Part shown: one piece after another, positions 1 to 11,089 of the stretch
Position numbering within the stretch: the stretch's first letter is position 1
Layout: every line of letters starts with the position of its first letter
Assembly (NCBI GenBank): GCA_035048495.1
Contig: CM068545.1
Span: 24,090,741 to 24,154,740, forward strand
Reading direction: 5' to 3'
From: Euptelea pleiosperma
Taxonomy: Eukaryota; Streptophyta; Magnoliopsida; Ranunculales; Eupteleaceae
DNA length: 64,000 nt
The notes under the pieces: generated by a model
Told to the model about the DNA's origin: nothing
Database searches by the model: none
What the model saw: only the letters and a program-made list of their open reading frames with translations
Program-made: the position numbers and the translations under genes

Positions 1-602
1 AATTTGAACCCGAGCTAGCTCGTGCTCCGAGTTAAGCCTCGCGAGAAACTCAAAAATCTGTGTTTCCTCGATCAATTTTCGATATCGGGTAACGTAGAGA
101 GTGTCTGTATAATCAAGCTGATAGGTGTGATAGTAATCGAGCTCCTCCCACATGCTCCTAAGTAGAGCAAAATAATCAGATAGGCTCTTATCCCCTTGCT
201 GGAGATGAGAGATACTCTGGTGAAGTTGAAAGGCGTGGGCTAAATTCTACTGCTGGGAGTAAGTCTGAGAAGCGATGTCCCATACGGCCATGGAATTGAG
301 AAGCCATGACATGATGGTGAGATTCTCTGTCTCCCATTTTTTTCATAAGGGATCATTTGCAGTCTCAGGTGTAGTAATATGCCTATTAATGTATCCCAAT
401 TTTTCTCGGCCACCAATATACATCCGGGCTGCCCTAGACCATTCCAAATAATTTTTCCCATTTAGCTTAGCAGATGTAATCTGTATGCCGGGATTCTCGA
501 AGCTCATATGAGTCACAACTTGACCTCCGGCACCACTTGAGACAGCTTCGGTGCTCCCAGAGGACCCTCCAATAGAGACAATAGGAAGATCGGTAGCCAT
601 TT
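1..602 (-). pseudogene. Ty1/copia gag remnant
   Basis: The minus-strand frame starting near 602 encodes a serine/glycine-rich N-terminus and then the typical copia gag entry motif with LNGKNYLEWSR and LGYI. After a frameshift near 340 the same protein continues in another frame (MSWLLNSM, then after a stop near 240 the region GDKSLSDYFALL and FLARLNSE), matching the UBN2/gag-polypeptide family layout. Gag would form the cytoplasmic virus-like particle of the retrotransposon. The frameshift and the stop show it is no longer functional. Family assignment is by recognised motifs only; the C-terminal part with the zinc knuckle is outside the window. Confidence 0.8.
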
Positions 603-1236
603 CCACAATAAAGATGCAAAGAAGTCTAGAGTATACCCAATCGAACTCTCACACAGACAAAAAAAAGGCTGAACACAAAAAAGCCTTGAACAAGAGGTAA
701 TACTTCCGGATAGGTAAGATACCCTTCAAACAAAACAATATATCATAGAAGAGGCATGGGGAGGCATACATAAGCCTCTATGTGACCTGCAATGGATGGT
801 CGAACTATTGAGTAGCCCCAAAAGGGGGAAAAACTTGCCCGACGGTAATATAGGGGTGGAGTTTTTGACTCCACATCTTCAATAGTTGTGGATCTTCGCA
901 AGGAAGGTCCCTAATCAAAGATATGATTGTGGAGGACCAGATTTGAGTAACCAAGCTTAGCAAGAAGTGCCAAATAAGAGCAAAAAACGATTGGAAGGAA
1001 AAAAAAAAAGCTTACCATTTTTTCGAAACAGGGCGCAGAACTCCATCGAGATGACCTCAAAAAATTCGGCAAAAATCACCAAAAAAAGAGTTCCTTCAAG
1101 AGGCCCCCGGAGTACGTGTCCTTACAACTGTTGACGTCAGTTGTACGACCTGATGACACCAGCATGCCACGTCAGCAGTCAACTCTCCCCCTCCTTGATT
1201 TTGGTCTGAAACTTTGCATGGATGATGAAGGGTTAG

Positions 1237-1249
1237 GCTCTGATACCAA
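1237..1249 (-). other. Retrotransposon primer binding site (initiator tRNA-Met type)
   Basis: The minus strand reads TTGGTATCAGAGCC directly beside the LTR edge, two bases away. TGGTATCAGAGC is the standard plant copia primer binding site complementary to the initiator methionine tRNA. Confidence 0.8.
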
Positions 1250-1251
1250 GT

Positions 1252-1398
1252 TGAAGAAGATTAGGGTTTTCTTGAGAGCATGTGTAAATTACATGACTCC
1301 CTATTCTTTATTATATATGAGAAAAACACTATGGACAAGAATGCCCTTACAATATGTACAGGGTCCCTTATAACATAAAAGGGTACACCCTGACAACA
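1252..1398 (-). repeat. Short copia LTR (about 147 bp)
   Basis: On the minus strand the segment starts TGTTGTCAGGG and ends TTCTTCA next to the primer binding site, giving TG...CA ends. A TATA-like TATATAATAAAG lies inside at about 1303-1316. The short length is normal for several copia lineages. The partner LTR is not in the window, so the outer edge is inferred from the TG dinucleotide. Confidence 0.6.
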
Positions 1399-4300
1399 AA
1401 AACATTGTGATTCCAAAGATGATGAGGCCTCTGACCCTGATCCATACTGGAGACGACCTCCCATTCTCAGGAACCGCATTAACCTCGGGCCAACACTGAT
1501 TGAGTCGAACTAGATACTTATTGATGCAGGACGAATGTGATGGCCTCAAACTAAAGGCTGAGATTAACAGAAAATTATTAAGAATAATGAAATAGTAAAT
1601 TTCCATGCTAGTCACACGCAAATAATCATATTAAGCAAATAAATTTATTAAAATCCAAGGCCATCATACAATCCCGCAATATTAGACCCGTTACTTTAAC
1701 AACGAGGTTCTAATGGAAGATGGAACTTCCAACAAGCTTAGGGAATCAGTTAAGGGATGAAACAAATCTGAAATGACTTCCTTTTCCAAGAGATTATAAG
1801 TCTTTGAAGTTCAGGAAGGTTTCTGACAAGTTTCGGGGCTTTTTGACAAGTATCAGATTTTAGCTGGGTTTCAGAAGAAAAAGGAAAACTGTGGAAAATT
1901 AGGGTTTATGATAGGGTTAGGGATTCCTATGGTTACCGCAAGGATTTGGAAGTTCCTAGGGGTTGTGATAAGGGTTTTGGGAGGGTTTAGGGTGTCGTAG
2001 GACGAACTGGTGTAAGGAAGTTATTATTCACGTCACTATTTACACAACACTATTCACAGTGTTGTTCAATGGTTACGGTTTAGAGATGAAAGAGATATGG
2101 TTGGGTTTTCTAGGTCAAATTTGATCCAAAGAAAAGGAAAATAAAGAAAACAAAGATGGAGAAAGAGAAGAGAATAAGAGAGAAGATAGAGATTGAAGAA
2201 ATTACCTTCGGATTCGCACTGAGTAGCTTGGATTCACACCAAGGAAGCTTGGATTCTCACCAAGGAAGAAGAGAGCACTCCATAGGAGAATTCTCAATAG
2301 TATAAAATTCAATATATTTCATCGTTAATGAAATATTACAACTAAAAGAGTTTATATAATAACTCAAAATAACCTAATCTAATCTTAGTCATCCATCTAA
2401 TCTAATGGTTAAAAAAAACAACTAACTAAAATAACAACGGGCCTCCTAACTTTGGGCTAATTGCAAAGAGACCTAAAACTCTAAAAAAATCAAAATAAGC
2501 CAAAAAAAAAATAAAAACTCTTCAAAAACTCCTTACGCAGCCCACATGCATCTTTCTAATGTGGAGTCTTCATGATGTACATACATGTGGGGTCTTCAAA
2601 ATCTACTTCATTGTCTTCCACTGGTAGAACCCATGTGATGCTTTGATGTCCGCATCACCTATTCACCCTCAAGGATGCAAGGTTACACAAGAAGAATAGG
2701 GTTTACTTGCTCTCAAAGAAAAAAATACGCTGCCTCTCACTACAAGGTATCAGACGGAAATGGGTTAAGATACTAGAGATTTTGGTAACGGATGCCGCTA
2801 TATCATCCCACAGCGGCTCCTTCTCCACTGATTCGCACATCATCGCCCTCCTCTAATGGCCGAAATCCCTAAGATCTGAGTCAGCATAGCTTGAAAAGAT
2901 CATCTGGGTACCAGTCATGTATTTAATCTTCGCTGAAACTTGGGGAGCAGTATCTGGGGACGGGAGGCAAGGAAACACATACCTCCGGGGCTTCAGAGCT
3001 GATAAAGCTCAATGAATGACATCCGCAACCGACATCCAGCCCCCTCTCAACGGAGCCTTATGAACACAAAAAGAGAAGTTATGGACACTGGAAGTGAACT
3101 CCATCAAACGCAGGTACATAGCCTGAACATTCGTCCTCACCTCAACAATGAAAGTCCTGCCCAGGAAAACCAATCTCCTCCAAAATACTTGCTGGGAGTT
3201 ACCTCTGATAACATCAAGCAAAGCCAATGAAAACCAGGTCAGAAACTTCCTCCGCCAATACAGTCTCCTCTCACCAGTTCCTATTGTCTTCTCGAAAGCG
3301 AAACAACAATTTGAAACCCTTCCTGTTCTCAATCAGGGTAAATCTCTTAGCTTGCCCTCTCACTTTGATCATCTCTCTCTCCCCCTCTCTTTTTTCGAAC
3401 AAGAAAATCTAACCAGAACCTATGCCAAAAGAAAGGGATCTCTGACCATCACCATGAACTGTGGCAGCTCGATGAACTCACATTAATCAAGGGGAGAACT
3501 CATACATTGGACTCCAGTAGATTCCCACGAAGATTAGGACTGATAAAATGGTGATTTTATTCATCAAAAATAAATTCAAATAAATAAAATGGTGATTTTC
3601 ATTTATGCTGGACATAGTAGGCTCATGGAGATAATGAAGCTAGCTGAAGGTAAAACTCATAATCTAGGAAAATGTTGATTAATATCATGCAGGAAACTAA
3701 AGAACAAAAAAGAAATCCAGAAATGTTGCATGAAGATCCAGTGTCGGAATCCAACACTGGTACTTCACCCGTTTAGACTTTTGAAGAATCCAAGCAATAT
3801 AAGTGACAACCCATAAGTCGTCATAGAAAGGACTTACATGTTCACCACCACAGGTTGACTAAAACCCACACAACATCCGAAACACATTTTGGGTTGGTAA
3901 GAATAGATGTTTGTGATACAAAACAAGGTCTATAACAAGACAAGAACAAGACATAAGGAGATAGAAACCCACTAAAACCTTACCAAGATGGACATCTTCA
4001 ACTCAGTTTAATTAGATAATTTGATATGCATGTAAGCAAAGATTGCAACCCAAGCAAGTGTTATAAGCACTAAATCCAAGTGGATTACAAGCTTTTAATC
4101 AGACCCCAACCATTTCTATACCAATAAAAGTAGTTTAAATTTAAAACATACAGGATAAGATTAACCATTGACAGGTCTAAACAAGAAAAAAGGGTTGGTT
4201 TGTAATACAAAAACCTGGTTTGTTTTGAATTTTCAAGACTAGTAGCGTTGAGTCTCTTCACTCTTGCAAGATCATTACATAGATAGAACAAGTAATAGAA

Positions 4301-5009
4301 GATGATTTGAAGAAGCAGAAAACTCATGTACGAAAACGGGTTTGAGGAATAAGTGACTCCCTGAGGTCCTGAGTACATTAGAGGTGGAAGAGTGCGAGAA
4401 GAACAATTGCATGTATCTTCATTCATTGTTTAAATTAATGAAAATTGATGAAGGGAACTTTAGATCTATTTTTGCTCTATAAGAATATCTTATTCTTCTT
4501 CTTTTTACTTTTATGAGAAGAATTCTTTATTTGTTTAATGGGAATTTGGATGCTATGTACCAGTGGGTTTTGTTCCTTTGTGACTGGGTTGCGCAAAATT
4601 AACAAATAAAATTCTACGGAGGTAACTAGACATGACATTCTACATGCAGTTTGATGTTGGAATTATTAGAACAGTGTGCTTAGTGTTATAAATCTGCATT
4701 TATTTACTGTATAATTTTCAGATACCCTACAGGCAATTTACTTATTAAATCCAGCAAGAGGAACATGATAAACAATTATAAGTTTTTATCGAAGTTCAAG
4801 CTTAAATGGAAGGAACCATGCTACTCTTTCTTATAAATTTTGGGTTTCTCAATCGCATTTCCTTTTGTCTCTGTGGATAACTAAAAAGTATGACAAGAGG
4901 ATAGCCATTTTTTTTGGGTAGAGTTTTTTCTAGGATTTATTACTTGTCATATTTATTTATGGTTGTTTCTTGCCCAACTAAATGTTTTTTGGAATCTATT
5001 CTCATGCAG
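1399..5009. other. No gene recognised; decayed repeat DNA
   Basis: No convincing coding region. The stretch 1850-2400, read on the minus strand, has a TATATAAA box near 2350 and a pyrimidine-rich leader, like an old LTR, but no ends were found. Open frames at 3009-3490 overlap on both strands with no family motif. The part just before 5009 is AT-rich and probably belongs to the FRS gene 5' region. Confidence 0.4.
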
Positions 5010-5101
5010 ATAAGAGCAGTCCATTCTTGGGCAGCCCAAGTAGAAGTTATACAAGATTGGGAAATTACGTGGACTCGATCCATATTTTGGGGTCTATTGA
5101 G
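5010..5101 (+). other. Candidate 5' exon of the FRS gene
   Basis: A 92-nt segment is bounded by a pyrimidine/CAG acceptor ending at 5009 and a GTAAAT donor starting at 5102. The next acceptor (ending 5322) opens an exon that is in frame with the FRS ATG at 5402 and free of stops. It is either a 5' untranslated exon or coding for a short N-terminal extension. A cDNA would decide. Confidence 0.35.
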
Positions 5102-5401
5102 GTAAATCAATTCCCATTTTTATTTATTTCCCTTTATCTCGTTCTGTTCTATCTATTTCCCTCTTGATGAGGCTGGTTGTTGGGATCTTCTATTTGTGAA
5201 ATTAGCTAAATGAATTGTGAAATTAGCTACTCTAACCTTGAATAGTTTTCAAGTGTCACATTTTTGTTTTTAATTAAGATTCGGTTTACTACTTTTTAAA
5301 ATGTTTTTTCGTATCTTTGCAGAAGGATCATTGAAAATATAAGTAGTGGGCAATTATGTGAGCAATTAAATTTAGAGGTTGCGCATGACGACCAAGATAC
5401 T

Positions 5402-8179
5402 ATGATGGTGGAAGAGCAAACAGGGGGGGATACCCCAGTTGCATTGGGACCTCAAATTGAAATGATTTTATGGGGTGAGGTGCCTGTAGTTGGTATGCTC
5501 TTCCAATCAGCAGAGCAAGCTTATGATTTTTACAATGCTTATGGTAGATATGTGGGGTTCAGTATACGGAAAAAACGTACAAATTTCTCACGTAAAAACA
5601 AGAACCTATTAAAAATGGAACTTTGTTGTAACAAAGAAGGTTTCTGTGAAGAACGTTTACAAAGGGTACAGAAGAATCCACGACCACAAACACGAACTGG
5701 TTGTGAAGCTTGCTTTGTTATCCATTTACAGGATGATGGGAAATATGTATTGGAAACATTTAAAGAAGAGCATAACCACGAGTTAGCAAAGCAATCTGAA
5801 GTGCATATGTTGAGGTCGCAACGTAAGATAAAGAATTCTCAGGCTAGTGGAATAGATAGTATGCACTCTCCAGTGCACTCTCCAATGCACTCTCCAGTGC
5901 ACTCTCCGGGGATAGGATCAGCTAGATTTTTGTCAAATATGCATGTAGAAGCTGGAGGGTCTCAAAACCTCAATTTTATGCAAATGGATTGTGACGATTA
6001 TGTGCAAAGGAAGCGTAGTGAGATCCTAAAGAAGGGAGATGCACAGGTTTTGATGAACTATTTCATGCACATGCAAGCAGATAATTCATATTTCTTTTAT
6101 TCAATACAAATGGATGAGGACAACCAATTGGCTAGTTGTTTCTGGTGCGATGCCAAGTCAAGGATGGACTACAGTTTATTTGGTGATGTCTTATGGTTTG
6201 ATACGACATATAAGACGAATGGGTACGACAAGCCGTATGCACCATTTGTTGGGGTGAACCATCATAATCAATATGTGTTCTTTGGTTCTGCTTTGTTGTT
6301 TGATGAGTCTACGGAAACATTTGTATGGTTGTTTAATACCTTCTTGAAAGCAATGAAAGGAAAACAACCGAAGACAATCTTCACCGACCAGGCCCAAGCT
6401 ATTGGAAATGCAATTAGACATGTGTTGCCAAATGCGCATCATCGTCTTTGTCTATGGCACATTTATCAAAATGCCGCAAAGCACTTACCTCATGTTTTTG
6501 ATAAGTTTACTTCTTTTGCAACGGGTTTCAAGAAATGCATATACAACAATGATACAGAGGAGGAGTTCCAATCAGATTGGGAGATGTTGCTTGAGAAGTA
6601 CAATTTGGTAGGGAACGAATGGTTGGAAAGATTATATCAAGTGCGTGAGAAATGGGCACTTATATATGGACGGGAACACTTCTGTGCAGGTATGACAACT
6701 GTTAAAAGAAGTGAAAGCATGAACCATTACTTGAAGAAGTATTTCAAAAGTGCCCTGTCTCTACAAGAGTTTTTAGCTAGATATGAGGATGCAATAAAAG
6801 ATAGGCGTGACCAAGAAATATCTGAAGACTACAAATCCAGGCAAACAACACCAATCTTGATGTCAAAATGGGCTGTAGAACGACAAGCAGCAAAAATATA
6901 CACAAGAACAATCTTCGGAATTTTCCAAGAGCAGATGAAAGAATGTTTTGGATTGTTTCAGGAATTGGTTGGTGAAGATGGAACATTGTTCACATACGAG
7001 GTATCTTATGGTGGTATGGGTGGTCGCACAGTTACATTTGACTCCTCGGATAACACAGTAAAGTGTAGCTGCAAAATGTTCGAGTTTACAGGAATTCTGT
7101 GTGCACATGCACTTAAAATTATCCACAGTAGACAATTGCTTGATATGCCATCCCAATACTTTTTGCATAGGTGGACCAAAGATGCAAAATGTGGAGTTAT
7201 AGTAGACAAGGGAAAATTAATAGAAGTTGATTGGCATCCATCATTGAATTCAAGATACAGTGAGCTATCTCACATAGCCCAAACACTAGTTGTGAAGGGT
7301 GCTAGCACTGTAAATTCATGTTCATTGGCTAAACAAAAACTAATGCAAGTGTTGCGAGAAATAGACTCCAGTCTTCAACTTCACCAAGATCAGTCCAAGC
7401 ACGTTGACAATATCAGGCGTGAGAATGCTGTCAACGTGGATAGAGTGAGTGCTGCAGACCAAGCAAATATGATCACAACACAACGAGATCCACCACATAA
7501 GAAAGTAAAAGAGAGTGGTAGAGTCAGGGGATCTGTAGAGAAGGCAACTAAGAAGAATAAAATTCAACAAAACTCAGAGAAAGAAAGAATTGGTAAGTAC
7601 TCAAATGCATTTAATCCTCTTTTTGTATAGTTTTTCTGCTTGTCTCTTTTATTGTAGTTATTTTATCTTGTTAGGTACCAAAAAACAAAGCACTAGAGCA
7701 CACAACGGTCATGAGCAAGTTGCAAGGATTGAAACATCGTATCAACCGTCCAGCACCACAGAGCTCCCTATTTATCCAGTTAGACCCTCGAACATGCCCC
7801 ACTACCCCCAGGTTCTCAAATATGCACCCAATGCGTTTATGGGCCAAATGTTTGTTGATTATTATGTATTGATAGGCCATGCGCGTGTGATTTCTTATGT
7901 CTTTATAGGCCACACAGTATGGGTTCTCAAGGGCTTCTAAATTTCAGGATCTCAATTCTTGTCCAGCTGGCCCATTGAACATGCCACACATGCCATGTAT
8001 TTACCCGTATAATCACTCTCAGGTATGTATTTGTCAACATAATCTGAATTCAATACATTACTTGTCAACATAATCTGAAATCAATACATTACCTGTCATG
8101 ACCAATTCTTTAGGGTCAAGTCTGGCCTATGGATCAAGCGGCATCAAACTATGGTATTGGTAGCATCCAATCCAGCCAG
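5402..8179 (+). CDS. FRS: FAR1-RELATED SEQUENCE (FRS) transcription factor, multi-exon
   Basis: Predicted nuclear DNA-binding protein of the FHY3/FAR1 family, domesticated from Mutator-like transposase. The large exon (acceptor at 5322; ATG 5402 to 7592) encodes 730 residues. It holds a FAR1/WRKY-GCM1 zinc-finger region at about residues 38-130 (cysteines 75, 76, 101 and 104, HNH at 124-126), an HSP-rich tandem repeat at 155-169, a MULE DDE domain with D267, D329 and E438 retained, and a SWIM finger with C555, C557, C567 and H569. The 7592 donor (G|GTAAGT) joins in phase to 7675-7811, then 7948-8022 and 8114-8179, all short proline/methionine/glutamine-rich exons ending in CAG. The 3' end after 8179 is unresolved: one option is a tiny exon at 8368 reaching a stop at 8376. 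The catalytic triad is still present, so it may be read as transposase, but the introns and the absence of terminal repeats favour a host gene. Confidence 0.85.
5861..5907 (+). repeat. 12-bp tandem repeat inside the FRS coding exon
   Basis: Four near-identical 12-bp units (ATGCACTCTCCA type) encode the HSPV/HSPM repeat between the zinc finger and the transposase-like domain. The unit length keeps the frame, so copy number can change without breaking the protein. Confidence 0.85.
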
Positions 8180-9170
8180 GTTAGTACTTCTTTCAATGTA
8201 CAATTAAAAAAAACAGATTGAATAAAATAATATCAACTCAGAAAAACTGATTGACTAAGATAATATCAACATATAATGTATCCTGTATTGTATATATGGA
8301 GATTCATGTTAACTTTTTGAGTCAACAATCTTCAGCACCTAAATCTCTATGCAATTCTGTTGAATAGGTTTTTTGAACCATCAGTTGCTTCATTGGGATT
8401 TGAAGTGATTTTGAAGTTCAGGGTATCGATTGACTTTTGTTATCTTTTACTGTGCCCATTTATGTCTGCAGGAAATGAGGAAACATGGATAGTAGCTTCC
8501 TTACCATCCTCTTCAGGTATATATAAAAATATTTATTTTTTCTTGTTTATTAATATTATTGATTTATTATATTTTATTTTCCATTTTTGGGTGTTCTGTA
8601 GGAGGTGGATGTTGCTGTATATCTAACATACAGCAAGTTTTCCATTTTTGAATAGATATAGATAGCTGTACACAAGCAAATATTACCAGGCACCCACAGG
8701 AAAAAAACTAGTGCTATCAATTACTTTGTTTCAAGGCCAACAAGCATATCAAGCACACTGGGATAAAAACATGAGCATGGTTTTTCATTTCTCAAGCATT
8801 GTGCATTTAACCTCCTTTGTGGGTGTAGAGTTTTGTTTCTTCATGCATTTTGGTTAATTCATGTGTGCCAGACTTACATATCACATGTTCTTCCTCTGCT
8901 GAGGGATGATTTTTTGGTATTTTTATTTGACTATATCTTTATGCAGAAGGCTTAGGGGAAATCAGGCGTTGAGCATTTGCTTATATCATTATTCTTTCCA
9001 ATTCCTGGAGATGTCTTTTTGTGTACGTTAAATAACTACAATTGAATTTACATATATCAGAAATTAATGGATCTTCCACTGATGATGTTCATCTAAACAC
9101 AAGTAATTAGCAAACATTTAGTTTTAAGCTAATTATTTGTGGCATTCACATAAAATTTGTCTTTGCACAG
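8180..9170 (+). other. FRS 3' region; no separate gene recognised
   Basis: AT-rich DNA with several splice-like CAG/GT pairs (for example near 8471, 8515 and 8600) that could be 3' exons of the FRS transcript. No domain was seen in the short open frames. Confidence 0.35.
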
Positions 9171-9242
9171 GGTATGAAGTTGTTGTACCGGCTTTTGCAC
9201 AGGGATGTCAAAAACAGATTGGGTTCACGTGAAGGAGCGACG
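9171..9242 (+). pseudogene. Phototropin-like AGC kinase exon fragment
   Basis: After an acceptor-like TTTGCACAG at 9170, 24 codons read LLYRLLHRDVKNRLGSREGA, the C-lobe segment of AGC-VIII kinases. Phototropins have nearly this stretch followed by NEIKxHPFF. Here the match stops after the EGA motif and the frame then runs through unrelated residues to a stop. The proline of the usual HRDPK is a valine. No other kinase exon was found within several kb, so this is an isolated fragment. It could be a captured transposon passenger or the end of a decayed gene. Confidence 0.65.
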
Positions 9243-9809
9243 GTTTACGTCAGTTGGGTAATTGGGTCTCACCTATGGTAGAGCTGGCAACCTTCTGCAT
9301 ATGATGGTGGCATTCAACTAGACTTTATCAATGCAGTTCATGGCTGCTCTGAGATGACCAGATCTTGTTACCTGTTGTCCAGATCATACACTCTAGTCAC
9401 TAACCACCTGGACCAGCCTTATTACATGGCTATATTTTGCACAAATCTTCCACAAAGGTTGCTTTAATAGGATAAACCATGTGTAACCAGCCTTACCTGA
9501 ACGCTGACTTGTTCCAACCAACTGGTCGGACCCGCAATGTCATATTTGTATCTGGTAACTGTTCACAGGCCGAGATTATAGACTGCGGCATCTGGCCAGG
9601 AGGGTTTGGTGTTGAAGGAGAAAGGGGAGTGCAAGTTTGCTTAGAAACGACCAGTCCCTAACGTGCCAAATAGATGGTTCTGTGAGGAATTTTCCCCGCG
9701 GAGATTCATGAGCAAAAAAATGGAATCGAAGTGAGGGAAGAGTGCAAGTTTGCTTTTCCCAGGGAACTACAAAGTCCCCCCTCCCAAAATGCAGGGAAAA
9801 TATTTGCCC

Positions 9810-10190
9810 CCCACCCCCAGCTGTGGACTCCCAAAATTTGAAGTCTCTCCCTCCCAAAAATGGCATGTGGAGCTCAGTTTGGGGCCCACTGACCTTATGG
9901 ATGTTGGGTCGACCTCTTGGTGTCTACATCCAAATATCAGCTTGATCGATGATGTCTAACAGTTCTATATTAGCATCTAAGAAACAATGCTCAAGTCCAA
10001 CGGCTAAAAATTATGCTATTAAAATGATAAATACAACGGCTAGAAATCACCGATTAAACTATTTTTTATGTGTAGATACACCAGAAAAATGAACCAAACA
10101 TCCGAAAGGTCAGTGGGCCCTAAAGCGTACTTCACTTGGCATTCTGGGAGGGAGACTTCAAACTTTGCAGGGGACATCAAACTCGACACC
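9810..10190. repeat. Foldback (inverted repeat) element
   Basis: The left arm holds TTTGAAGTCTCTCCCTCCC and GGGCCCACTGACC. The right arm at about 10110-10180 is its reverse complement with few changes. The centre carries the repeated phrase 'CAACGGCTA(G/A)AAATCA'. It resembles the family P elements but has different ends. Confidence 0.6.
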
Positions 10191-10399
10191 AAAATTCAAT
10201 GTGCCCTCTTTGCGCTCACTAACTAATGTTCAAGGCAACCCTTGGTGGACCTACACGTAAAAAATCAGTTTATTTGAAGATCACCTACAGACAAGGTCAA
10301 TGGAACTGGATGATCACAACCAATCAAACAATGGAACAAATGGATGAGATTCATGAGATAGTCAAGTTGATTTTGGGTGGGATCTAATGATCGGTTGGT

Positions 10400-10990
10400 T
10401 ATGAGCCAGGTGGAATACTCTTAGAAGATGCCAACCGTATGGATGTTTGGCCAATCCCTAAGTGGACATACAAACTAAAATCAGCCTGATTAATGATTTC
10501 AAACCTTTGGATCTTTGTACCCCAAATAATGTCAAATTCCATAGTTAAAAATCAACTCATGAAAATGACTCCGATACAACGCTTAGAATCACTAATCATG
10601 CTATATTTTTTGGTCTATATGTCCATCTAGGAGTAAAATTTTGTTGACCCTCCACAATGACTGCCACATGACCGCCTACAATATGAGCCATGTGGAATAT
10701 TTGCAGAGGATGCTGACCATATGGATGTTTGGCCAATCCCTAAGTGGCCCAACAAATAAAAGATCAACCTGATTAATGATTTCTAAGTGTTGGATTGGAG
10801 TCATTTCCAAGGGTTGGTTTCAACTGTGGGAATTTGAGCATTATTGGCCATTATTTAGGATCCAAAGATTTGAAATCACTAATGATGCTGATTTTTGGTT
10901 TGTGGGCCCATCTAGGGATTGACCAAACATCCATACGGTCAGCGTCTTCTTAAAGTGTACCACATGGCTCATATTGTGGGCAGTCATCAG
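10400..10990. repeat. Two adjacent family P foldback elements
   Basis: Copy one (about 10400-10640) and copy two (about 10667-10990) both show the family hallmarks: GAGCCATGTGG, then ACCGTATGGATGTTTGGCC, a central GATTGGAGTCATTT region, and the reverse complement GGCCAAACATCCATACGGT on the right. Copy two has both arms complete, ending in CAATATGAGCC on the left and GGCTCATATTG on the right. Confidence 0.8.
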
Positions 10991-11089
10991 GGGCTGTCAT
11001 CATGGCGGTGAGCGAAATTTTACTCTCCATCTAGGAGCCAAACATTATATATAATTCAAGGAAGCTCGAGCCGAAAAGTGTATTTGCAG

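Larger units (their letters stand above)
1..1398 (-). mobile_element. Ty1/copia retrotransposon, 5' end, runs off the window
   Basis: Read on the minus strand, the order is LTR (1398-1252), tRNA-Met-type primer binding site (about 1249-1237), untranslated leader (1236-603) and gag (602-1). This is the normal 5' order of a Ty1/copia element. The rest of gag-pol and the second LTR lie left of the window. Gag carries a frameshift near 340 and a stop near 240, so the copy is dead. The leader holds no other gene. Confidence 0.8.

Noticed and set aside
1301..1621. Minus-strand 106-codon frame with a hydrophobic centre
   Set aside because: It crosses the copia LTR and its outer edge; no family resemblance.
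3009..3490. Overlapping open frames of 60-112 codons on both strands
   Set aside because: No family motif, frames overlap each other on both strands, and no promoter or splice structure was seen.
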